From contig JAKIVA010000027.1 of NCBI GenBank assembly GCA_021647265.1, positions 1 through 39,664 on the forward strand: a stretch of DNA of 39,664 bases, written 5' to 3'. Shown one piece after another: positions 1 to 7,162 of the stretch; position 1 is the first letter of the stretch, and each line of letters starts with the position of its first letter. The translations under genes were made by a program, and so were the position numbers. Origin of the DNA: Lutibacter sp. (GTDB lineage: Bacteria; Bacteroidota; Bacteroidia; Flavobacteriales; Flavobacteriaceae). A model generated the notes under the pieces. That model saw only the letters and a program-made list of their open reading frames with translations. It ran no database searches and had not been told where the DNA came from.

Positions 1-802
1 TGGCAATTACAAAATCTGAACGACCACTTTGAACTAAATCTACCCAAATAGGATTCGTATTAGGTGTAGCATCTAAATATTGGAAATTAGCATTGTCTGC
101 AATTGATGTAAAAGTACCTGCAGCTCCTGCTGCTGTAGTAGAAGCATCATTCATCATAATACCAAATTCTAATTTAATTGCATTTCCAAATTTAATCCAG
201 TTAGAAACACTACCATTGTAAATCAAGTCAGCTCCACCAAAACTACCTGAACTAGCGCTTAAACCACTAATTGCAGTATTTAATCTTGCTAATAAATCTG
301 AATAAATACCAGCTGCATCATCATAAACAGGGTTTACGTTGTCTGCATCTAAGGCTTCAGAGTAAGGGATGTTACCAAAAGTATCAACTAATACTTTAAA
401 AGTATACACTTTCATAATTTCAATAATTGCCAATTTATTAGCTTTTACGGCAGGTAATCCACCATCACCTTCTTCTGTGATTATTTTAGATGATTCATCT
501 AAATCTTTTAATACATCTCTGTATAATATGTTCCAAGTATTTCTTGGAATGGCTCTGTTTTGAACATCATAGTTAGCTTCATCAGTATAAGTTGTTTCTG
601 TCCAATACTGAGCAAACATTTTGTAAATATTTACATTTACGTTTGTGCTAACCATATAATCTACTAAGTTTTTTTGTGCGTTAGAGAACAATGTTTCTCC
701 TGGCACTATAGTAGCATTTTTAGTGTCAATATTCATGTCAGTCAAGTCTGAAGAACAAGAGAATGTGACAACTAGTGTTAATATAAAAATTAGTTTTTTC
801 AT
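1..802 (-). CDS. SusD/RagB-like outer-membrane nutrient-binding lipoprotein (partial, 5' part)
   Basis: The minus-strand frame starts at the ATG at 800-802 and runs off the left edge after 267 codons, so the C-terminus is missing. The N-terminus MKKLIFILTLVVTFSCSS is a lipoprotein signal with the lipidated Cys at residue 16. Further on come features typical of the SusD-like_2 branch, such as an aromatic-rich segment with FAQYWTETTYTDEANYD and a later GNAIKLEFGIMM helix. SusD proteins sit on the cell surface and act as the lid over the SusC barrel, capturing glycans or peptides. The gene lies 11 nt downstream of the transporter gene, the usual susC-susD order, so the two are almost certainly co-transcribed. 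The substrate cannot be read, because no hydrolase or sensor is visible in the window. Confidence 0.9.
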   Translation of the reverse strand, partial: MKKLIFILTLVVTFSCSSDLTDMNIDTKNATIVPGETLFSNAQKNLVDYMVSTNVNVNIYKMFAQYWTETTYTDEANYDVQNRAIPRNTWNILYRDVLKDLDESSKIITEEGDGGLPAVKANKLAIIEIMKVYTFKVLVDTFGNIPYSEALDADNVNPVYDDAAGIYSDLLARLNTAISGLSASSGSFGGADLIYNGSVSNWIKFGNAIKLEFGIMMNDASTTAAGAAGTFTSIADNANFQYLDATPNTNPIWVDLVQSGRSDFVIA

Positions 803-813
803 TTTTTTATTAA

Positions 814-3800
814 TTAAAATTGTAATTTAACGTTAAATCCTACATCTTTAGTAGTTGGCATCACACCACTTTGGTATCCTTGTAAATTACCAGAACTTAA
901 ACCAGTTTCTGGATCAGCATAAGGTAAATTTTTACTTATAATCCATAAGTTTGATCCAGTTATAGAGAACTGTACAGATTTAAAGAATGAGTTTGCTAGA
1001 ATATCACTAGGTAAATCGTAAGTTAAAGCAATTTCTCTTAACTTCACATAAGAAGCATCGTATACATGTAATGCTTGTGGAGCTCTTGCCCAACCAAAGG
1101 CATTTGCATACCATCCCATATAAGTTCTAGTTGTATTAACAGAACCGTCAGGGTTTACACCATCTAAAATAATTCCACCACCGTCAGCTAAATCAGCTCG
1201 GATAGGGTTTCCTAAATCATTAGTTCCTACAGAACTTGCATATATACCTGTTCCTTCACCGTACCAATGGTCAAGTGAGAATAAGCTTCCTCCTTTTTGA
1301 ATGTCAATTAAGAAACTAAAAGTTAAATTTTTGTACTTAAGCATATTGCTAATACCTGCATTGTAGTCAGGATTAACATCACCTATGTTTTGATCTGATG
1401 TTGCAGATCTTTCATATCTACCTGTATCAGGGTCAATAACTCTTTGTCCGTTTAAGTACACAAAATCTCTACCCTTAAGAATTCCGTAAGGTTCACCAAC
1501 AGTAGCGTTTAAAGTAACACCACCTTGGAAACTACCTAGTTGTAAGTTATCTACACCTTCAAATAAAGATAAAACTTTATTGCGGTTTCTAGAGAAGTTA
1601 ATATTCATACCCCAAGAGAAATTATCATTTTTAACAGGAGTAGCATTTAAACTAAACTCAATACCTTTATTTTCAATTTCTCCAGCATTTACATATTTAT
1701 TTGTAAATCCAGAAGCGCCTGTTGTTGCAACTGGTACAATTTGATTTTTAGTATTTGTTTTATAGTAGGAGAAATCAAATCCTAATCTGTTTCTTAAGAA
1801 CTTCATTTGTAAACCAGCTTCAATACTTGTAGTTTGTTCAGGTTTTAAATTAGCATTCTTTTTAGTGCTAGATACAGAGAATAATGTTGCTGTTCCAAAT
1901 GGATCTGGTTTAACATAAGCATCTGTTAAACTATTAAATGGAGCATCATTACCTACTTCTGCGTAGTTAAGTCTAAATTTACCAAAAGAAAGCCAATCAG
2001 CTTCAATAAATTTAGAGAATATAAAACTTGAAGAAACAGAAGAATAGAAATAGCTGTTGTTATTAGCAGGTAAAGTAGAAGAAGTATCATTTCTTCCTGT
2101 TATATCTAGGTATAAGAAATTTTTATAACCAAGAGATAAACTTCCATAATAACCATCAACACCAATTCTTCCTGCATATTCACTTGGTGCAGAAATTGAA
2201 TTTACAGAGTTAGATAAAGAGTACAATTTAGGAACCACTAAACCACCGTTTGTTTCAGCATAAATTGAATTTATGATGTTACGTCTAATATTAGCACCTA
2301 AAATACCTTTTAAATTTAAATCATCTGTTAAGTCTTTATCTAAATTTAACATTAAATCATAGTTATATTCTGTGAAATCTCTATTGAATCTTGTATATTC
2401 AGGAACATTTAAACTTCCTATTGCAATTCTTGTTTCTTGCATTTCGTTGTATGTGTCAACGGATAATCTACCATAAACGCTAATCCAATCATTTAATTTG
2501 TAATTTAAAGATACATTACCTATAAAACGATTTCTACTATCATTTTCATAGTTTTCATATCGTTGCCAGTAGAAGTTATCCCAATAAATAGGAGTTAAGT
2601 TAGTTGGACTGTTGTAATTCCAAGTAACGTTTCTTCTTGTTTGGAAGTAAGCATCACGTTGTTCTTGTACATCAACATTTACTTGCCACCATTGTCTGAA
2701 ACTTGTATTAATATTATCACTATAACCTGTTAGGTTTCTACCAATAGCTCTTGTTTTAATATAGTTTGCAGAACCTGTAACAGTTAATTTATCATTTAAA
2801 TCAAATGATCCTGAAAATGTAAAGTTATCCTTACCGATAGTACTATTTGGCATAATACCACTTTGATCAAAATTAGTATATGAAAAACGGTAAGTACCAT
2901 TTTCAGTATTACCATTAATACTTAAAGTGTTAACTGCTGTTACAGCAGTATTAAAGAAAGTGATAGGACCATTTTTTGCTGCAACCCAAGGAGTAGCTTG
3001 TTGATAAGTAGATAATTCAGGATCTAAAGAGTTCCATTGATATACCATTAAATTAGGGTCAAATGCAGCACCAAAAGAAGCATCCTCAGTTAATGGAGTT
3101 ACTAAATCTAAAACACCATCACCATTTACATCATAATCCTCAAAGTAACCAGTTGAGCCATAAAAAGGACCATAACCTGCACCGTATTGATCTTGATATT
3201 CAGGGAAAGTAGATTTGTCAATAGTACCAGTAGTAATATTACTATTAATGGTAACATTAAATTTTTCTCCTTTTTTAGCTCCTTTTTTAGTCGTAATCAT
3301 AATTACACCATTTGCAGCTCTTGAACCATATAAAGCAGATGCCGCAGCACCTTTTAAAACGTTTACAGATTCAATATCATCAGGATTAATATCGGAAGCA
3401 GCATTACCAAAGTCGTAGCCACCTCTTGCAGTTTGTTGCCCACCGCCATTGGTGTTAGAGTTGTCAATAGGAACACCATCAATTACAAATAATGCTTGGT
3501 TGTTTCCTGTTAATGAAGTGATACCACGTATAATTACGTTAGTAGAACCACCCATATTTGTAGATCTTTTAATTTGGATACCTGCAACTTTACCAGATAA
3601 ACCATCTACGAAGTTGTTTTTTTTAGCAGTGTTAATATCATCACCACCTACTTTTTGAGTTGAATAACCCAATGATTTTTCGTCACGTTTGATACCTAAA
3701 GCTGTTACTACAACTTCGTCAAGCATTTCAGCGTTTTCAACCATAGTAACGTTGATAGAGTTTGATGAACCAACCACTTTTTCAACAGTAGTCATACCTA

Positions 3801-4023
3801 CAAAACTAAATTGTAGTGTAGCGCCTACGGTTGTTTGGATTGAATAATTTCCATCAAAATCTGTTTGTGTACCAACTGTGGTACCTTTAACTAAAACAGT
3901 TACACCAGGTAGTGGTCCACTTGCGTCGGAAACTACACCGCTAACTGTTTTTTCTTGTGCAAAAGCAATTTGCACCAATAACGCTAATAATAGCGTTAAA
4001 AAGCCATTTAACTTTGTTTTCAT
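814..4023 (-). CDS. SusC/RagA-family TonB-linked outer-membrane transporter
   Basis: This 1069-residue protein has a Sec signal peptide (residues 1-22, cleavage after AFA). A carboxypeptidase-regulatory-like beta-sandwich follows (about 27-95, VSGVVSDASGPLPGVTV), then a TonB-box-like DEVVVTALG (102-110). The plug (about 115-248) carries the SusC hallmarks SGKVAGIQI and FVIDGVPIDN plus ALYGSRAANGVIMITTKKG-type sequence. The long beta-barrel ends in the aromatic terminus KLQF. Such proteins import oligomers across the outer membrane using TonB energy. An EF-hand-like DVNGDGVLD stretch near residue 300 may bind calcium in an extracellular loop; this is inferred from the motif only. The start is well supported by the signal peptide. 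Expression is probably controlled from the palindromes at 4092-4171. Confidence 0.96.
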   Translation of the reverse strand: MKTKLNGFLTLLLALLVQIAFAQEKTVSGVVSDASGPLPGVTVLVKGTTVGTQTDFDGNYSIQTTVGATLQFSFVGMTTVEKVVGSSNSINVTMVENAEMLDEVVVTALGIKRDEKSLGYSTQKVGGDDINTAKKNNFVDGLSGKVAGIQIKRSTNMGGSTNVIIRGITSLTGNNQALFVIDGVPIDNSNTNGGGQQTARGGYDFGNAASDINPDDIESVNVLKGAAASALYGSRAANGVIMITTKKGAKKGEKFNVTINSNITTGTIDKSTFPEYQDQYGAGYGPFYGSTGYFEDYDVNGDGVLDLVTPLTEDASFGAAFDPNLMVYQWNSLDPELSTYQQATPWVAAKNGPITFFNTAVTAVNTLSINGNTENGTYRFSYTNFDQSGIMPNSTIGKDNFTFSGSFDLNDKLTVTGSANYIKTRAIGRNLTGYSDNINTSFRQWWQVNVDVQEQRDAYFQTRRNVTWNYNSPTNLTPIYWDNFYWQRYENYENDSRNRFIGNVSLNYKLNDWISVYGRLSVDTYNEMQETRIAIGSLNVPEYTRFNRDFTEYNYDLMLNLDKDLTDDLNLKGILGANIRRNIINSIYAETNGGLVVPKLYSLSNSVNSISAPSEYAGRIGVDGYYGSLSLGYKNFLYLDITGRNDTSSTLPANNNSYFYSSVSSSFIFSKFIEADWLSFGKFRLNYAEVGNDAPFNSLTDAYVKPDPFGTATLFSVSSTKKNANLKPEQTTSIEAGLQMKFLRNRLGFDFSYYKTNTKNQIVPVATTGASGFTNKYVNAGEIENKGIEFSLNATPVKNDNFSWGMNINFSRNRNKVLSLFEGVDNLQLGSFQGGVTLNATVGEPYGILKGRDFVYLNGQRVIDPDTGRYERSATSDQNIGDVNPDYNAGISNMLKYKNLTFSFLIDIQKGGSLFSLDHWYGEGTGIYASSVGTNDLGNPIRADLADGGGIILDGVNPDGSVNTTRTYMGWYANAFGWARAPQALHVYDASYVKLREIALTYDLPSDILANSFFKSVQFSITGSNLWIISKNLPYADPETGLSSGNLQGYQSGVMPTTKDVGFNVKLQF

Positions 4024-4091
4024 TATAAATGTGATTTGAATTAATTGGCGTAAAATTCTTAATAATACCTTAATATTCCAAACTTTTGATG

Positions 4092-4171
4092 TTAAAGTAT
4101 TAGGCTAGAAAAGATAGTATTACTATCGTATATGTAAAGTAATACTTTAATCTTTTGTCGCTATACTTTTG
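4092..4171. promoter_or_regulatory. Phased palindromic operator array upstream of susC
   Basis: Two perfect 15-nt inverted repeats are present: GATAGTATTACTATC (4113-4127) and TAAAGTAATACTTTA (4135-4149). Both contain the core AGTA-W-TACT. A left half-site (AAAGTATTA, 4095-4102) and a right half-site (ATACTTTT, 4163-4170) flank them. The centres fall near 4100, 4120, 4142 and 4163, that is 20-22 bp apart or about two helical turns. This is the geometry expected for a dimeric regulator bound side by side on one face of DNA, 90-150 bp before the susC start. The regulator is unknown. Confidence 0.5.
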
Positions 4172-4177
4172 TGGCTT

Positions 4178-4198
4178 GTTGACTGAAAATCAGCCAAC
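4178..4198. repeat. Small inverted repeat / hairpin
   Basis: GTTG-A-CTGA-AAA-TCAG-C-CAAC is symmetrical apart from one A/C mismatch. It adjoins the phased palindromes upstream of susC and could be a further protein site or an RNA hairpin. No function is assigned. Confidence 0.4.
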
Positions 4199-4427
4199 TT
4201 ACTGAAAATAAATAAGAAAAAATAAAAATATAACCTAGAAAAAATATTAGACTTCTCAACTGGAGAGAGAATTTATAAAAAAAGGCATAAAACTTCAGTA
4301 GAAAATAGTAGAAATAAATGCGTAAAACTAGATGTTGAAAATAGGAAATAGAATTCTTTTAAAAACAAACCAAAAGAAGAATAATTTAATTTTTAATGAG
4401 GTACATATTTTTAGACTTGACTAAAAG

Positions 4428-6146
4428 TTAAAAAGGATATGTTATTTTAATATGTAATCTAGAATTGTTAAAATTAAATGGTATCGCATTACTTTTTCCA
4501 ACGGCATAACTTAAATTTAAAATGCTATTGTTTGTTGTAAAATAATAGCCTAAACCAAAGCTATATAATTTTAAGTCTGAATTTGAAATATCGTCTTTTG
4601 CAAAAGCTATGTCAGAAATAGTGTATATATGTGAGTCTTGATTAAGTTTATAATGATATTCAATATTTGAAATAATATATTTAGAGGTTAAAATACTTTG
4701 TTCGTCAAAGCCTCTTATAGAATTTGTTCCTCCAATTCTATATAATTCATTTTCTAATAAATTTGTTGCATTTAAGAATTTGCTATTGTTTCTTACTAAA
4801 ATTAAATTTTTACTGTCAATGTTAAAAATATATTCAATGCGGAGTTGAAATATTTTTTGATTTTCCTTAGAGTTATTAAGTGTTTTTTTTCCGAAGGAAT
4901 ACCCCAAATTTATTAAAAATTTGTTTGCGGTAAATTGTTGTAATCGATTGGGTAATTTGTAGGTGTATGATAGTCCAATAAAACTTTTTTTAAATTCTTT
5001 AATATCATCAGATGTGTTAAAAGGTAAAGTTAAATTTGAGTTTTGATTACTAAGCATGGCATTTACAAAATTATTCCTGTCAATGCTAAAGTTAATATTA
5101 AGGTCTAAATTTGTATTTACAAATGTAGAATCTTGTTTAAAAATAGAAAAATCACTACCAATAGTAAATGGAGTGTTAAAGATATAAGGTAGTTCAAATT
5201 TAAGATCTAGAGCTTGGGTATCATCTCCATTGTTTCTCCATTTTAAAGCAATGTACTCTCCTTTATCAAAGATGTTTCCAAAATACAAATCTAGGTAGCC
5301 ATTAAAATTTAATTTATTGCTATTTTTTTCATTAGAGAAGCCAATAACGCCATCAAATTTACTGGTTGCTTTCTTTTTTAAATAAAGAAATAATGTAGTT
5401 GAATCTTTTGTAAAAAGAACCTCAGGTTTTTTAAGCTGTGTTATAAAAGGTATCGTATTAAGTAACTCACTTATGCTATTTAAAGTGTTTAAACTAAAAG
5501 GGTAATTTTGTTTCAAATCTAAATAGTGATTTAAGTATTTTTTCGGAAATTTTTTATATCCCTTTATTGCAATTGCATTGATTTTTCGTTCCTCTGAAAT
5601 GTTTAATTGAAGGCTTGCTATTAGTTTATCTTTGTGTTGAGAAAAATTACTTAGAGAAGCAGTAGTGAAAGAAGCTCCTTTATTTTCAAAATAATCTACT
5701 ATAAAATTCAAAGAGTTTTCAACAGAATTTATAGGTATTTCAAAGTATGAACTAGTGTAATTGGGGGTTAATTTTTTTAAGATATTTTCATCAATAAATT
5801 TAGTTGAGTAATAAATTTTAATAGTGTTAACTTTATTATTTAACGTGTAAGTACATACGAAAGTAGACTCCTTTCTATTTAGGTAATAACTATTGTTTAT
5901 ATAGCCCTTAGCGATTAGTTTTTCCGATATATTATTAATTTCCTCTACAATGTTACTATAGGTATTATGTGTTTTTGTATAAGGTATAGATTTCAATATG
6001 GAAGTATTTGTACTGTCTTTCAGTTGAATTATTAGCTCAAAATTTTGAGCGTAAACAGAGGTGAAAGAAGTGATAAAAATTAGTGTAAAGTTTAAGAGTT
6101 TAAAAAAAGCTTTCAAATCATTAAAATTTAAGGTGTGAATATACAT
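4428..6146 (-). CDS. Omp85-superfamily outer-membrane protein (POTRA plus surface-antigen barrel)
   Basis: This 572-residue protein starts with a Sec signal (cleavage after VYA, residue 33). A region of about 200 residues follows that resembles POTRA modules (for example the segment around KINAIAIKGYKKFPKKYLNHYL), then a predicted 16-strand barrel. The diagnostic Omp85 lid-lock motif appears as GGTNSIRGFDEQ, with IRGF at 477-480, and the protein ends in the aromatic outer-membrane signature KITYPF. It is shorter than a typical five-POTRA BamA, so it is more likely a TamA-like or other accessory Omp85 than BamA itself. It is divergent from rpsL, with 133 nt between them, and stands alone in transcription. 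A role in outer-membrane protein insertion or translocation is inferred from the family. Confidence 0.78.
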   Translation of the reverse strand: MYIHTLNFNDLKAFFKLLNFTLIFITSFTSVYAQNFELIIQLKDSTNTSILKSIPYTKTHNTYSNIVEEINNISEKLIAKGYINNSYYLNRKESTFVCTYTLNNKVNTIKIYYSTKFIDENILKKLTPNYTSSYFEIPINSVENSLNFIVDYFENKGASFTTASLSNFSQHKDKLIASLQLNISEERKINAIAIKGYKKFPKKYLNHYLDLKQNYPFSLNTLNSISELLNTIPFITQLKKPEVLFTKDSTTLFLYLKKKATSKFDGVIGFSNEKNSNKLNFNGYLDLYFGNIFDKGEYIALKWRNNGDDTQALDLKFELPYIFNTPFTIGSDFSIFKQDSTFVNTNLDLNINFSIDRNNFVNAMLSNQNSNLTLPFNTSDDIKEFKKSFIGLSYTYKLPNRLQQFTANKFLINLGYSFGKKTLNNSKENQKIFQLRIEYIFNIDSKNLILVRNNSKFLNATNLLENELYRIGGTNSIRGFDEQSILTSKYIISNIEYHYKLNQDSHIYTISDIAFAKDDISNSDLKLYSFGLGYYFTTNNSILNLSYAVGKSNAIPFNFNNSRLHIKITYPF

Positions 6147-6192
6147 GATATAAACGGTGTAAAATCATTTAATAAAATAAAATAAAATCATA

Positions 6193-6223
6193 TTTGATTA
6201 AGAAAAAAATATTTGTACATTTG
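6193..6223 (+). promoter_or_regulatory. Promoter of the ribosomal supercluster (upstream of rpsL)
   Basis: TTTG at 6193-6196, a 19-nt spacer and TACATTTG at 6216-6223 match the Bacteroidota -33/-7 consensus (TTTG-N17-23-TAnnTTTG) exactly. Transcription should start near 6230, giving a leader of about 50 nt before rpsL. It is the only strong promoter seen before the 17-kb gene string. Confidence 0.8.
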
Positions 6224-6227
6224 CAAA

Positions 6228-6241
6228 CTCTTTGAAAAGAG
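6228..6241 (+). promoter_or_regulatory. Hairpin at the predicted 5' end of the rpsL mRNA
   Basis: CTCTTTGAAAAGAG folds as a 5-6 bp stem at the predicted transcription start. A stem at the very 5' end often protects mRNA from 5'-dependent decay. That role is inferred. Confidence 0.4.
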
Positions 6242-6279
6242 CTAATAAATTTAAAAGTAATAAATAACAAAATTTTAGT

Positions 6280-6654
6280 ATGCCAACAATTTCGCAATTA
6301 GTACGAAAAGGAAGAACCAAAATAACTAAGAAGAGTAAATCGGCTGCTTTAAATTCATGTCCTCAAAGACGTGGAGTATGTACACGTGTATACACAACTA
6401 CACCAAAAAAACCTAACTCAGCAATGCGTAAAGTAGCTAGGGTAAGGTTAACAAATGGTAATGAAGTAAATGCATATATTCCAGGGGAAGGACATAATTT
6501 ACAAGAACACTCGATAGTATTAGTTAGAGGTGGAAGGGTTAAAGATTTACCAGGAGTTAGGTATCATATTGTTCGTGGAGCATTAGATACTGCGGGTGTT
6601 GATGGAAGAACACAACGCCGCTCTAAATATGGTACAAAAGCACCTAAAAAGTAA
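6280..6654 (+). CDS. rpsL: 30S ribosomal protein S12
   Basis: This 124-residue protein has the usual S12 length. S12 lies at the decoding centre of the 30S subunit and monitors codon-anticodon pairing. The conserved loop TPKKPNSAMRK (about 41-51) has Lys at the position equivalent to E. coli Lys42. GRVKDLPGVRYH has Lys and Asp at the positions equivalent to Lys87 and Asp88, the latter being the usual methylthiolation site. These are the streptomycin-sensitive residues. It is the first gene of the supercluster, about 50 nt after the promoter, and rpsG follows after 24 nt. Confidence 0.98.
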   Translation: MPTISQLVRKGRTKITKKSKSAALNSCPQRRGVCTRVYTTTPKKPNSAMRKVARVRLTNGNEVNAYIPGEGHNLQEHSIVLVRGGRVKDLPGVRYHIVRGALDTAGVDGRTQRRSKYGTKAPKK

Positions 6655-6678
6655 TTTTAAAAACTTTAATGTAAAGAA

Positions 6679-7155
6679 ATGAGAAAAAGAGCAGCGAAAA
6701 AAAGAGTGCTTTTACCAGATCCAAAGTTTAACGATCAATTGGTAACACGTTTTGTAAATAACTTAATGTGGGATGGTAAAAAATCTGTAGCTTTTAAAGT
6801 GTTTTATGATGCGTTAGATATTGTAGAACAAAAGAAACAAGACGAGGAAAAAACTTCATTAGAAATATGGAAAGACGCATTGAGTAATGTGATGCCACAA
6901 GTTGAGGTTCGTAGCCGTAGAGTTGGTGGGGCAACTTTTCAAATTCCGTCGCAAATTAGACCAGACCGTAAGGTGTCTATTGCAATTAAGTGGTTGATTC
7001 AATTTTCAAGAAAACGTAATGAAAAATCAATGCCTCAGCGTTTAGCTGCTGAGATTTTAGCTGCAGCAAAAGAAGAAGGAGCTGCCGTTAAGAAAAGAGT
7101 TGATGTTCATAAAATGGCCGACGCTAATAAGGCATTCTCTCACCTTAGATTTTAA
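6679..7155 (+). CDS. rpsG: 30S ribosomal protein S7
   Basis: The 158-residue protein begins MRKRAAKKR and contains the S7 signature around NLMWDGKKSVAFKVFYDAL. S7 nucleates assembly of the 30S head by binding the 3' major domain of 16S rRNA and contacts E-site tRNA. In E. coli it also represses its own operon from the rpsL-rpsG gap. Here that gap is only 24 nt and shows no obvious structure, so the same mechanism is not supported. fusA follows after 7 nt. Confidence 0.98.
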   Translation: MRKRAAKKRVLLPDPKFNDQLVTRFVNNLMWDGKKSVAFKVFYDALDIVEQKKQDEEKTSLEIWKDALSNVMPQVEVRSRRVGGATFQIPSQIRPDRKVSIAIKWLIQFSRKRNEKSMPQRLAAEILAAAKEEGAAVKKRVDVHKMADANKAFSHLRF

Positions 7156-7162
7156 TTAGATA

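Larger units (their letters stand above)
4024..4427. other. 404-nt gene-free stretch upstream of susC
   Basis: There is no convincing open frame on either strand. The susC-proximal part (4092-4198) holds phased palindromes and a hairpin, listed separately. The rest (about 4200-4405) is A-rich with no recognisable gene remnant, tRNA or repeat. A short AT-rich hairpin (TTTTAG/CTAAAA, 4409-4426) lies right after the stop of the Omp85 gene on the minus strand, but it lacks a proper T-run and is at best a weak terminator. I could not place a full promoter for susC here. Confidence 0.7.

Noticed and set aside
4113..4127. Same regulator for the susC palindromes and the PadR operon palindromes (both contain ATAGTA)
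   Set aside because: The spacing between half-sites differs (7+1+7 versus an uninterrupted 12-bp palindrome), so a common binding protein is not supported.
4164..4171. Plus-strand TACTTTTG, a perfect -7 box pointing away from susC
   Set aside because: There is no -33 box at the right distance and no plus-strand gene before rpsL. It coincides with a half-site of the palindrome array, so chance or operator use is more likely.
6655..6678. S7-type repression site in the rpsL-rpsG gap
   Set aside because: The gap is only 24 nt of A/T-rich sequence and forms no evident structure.
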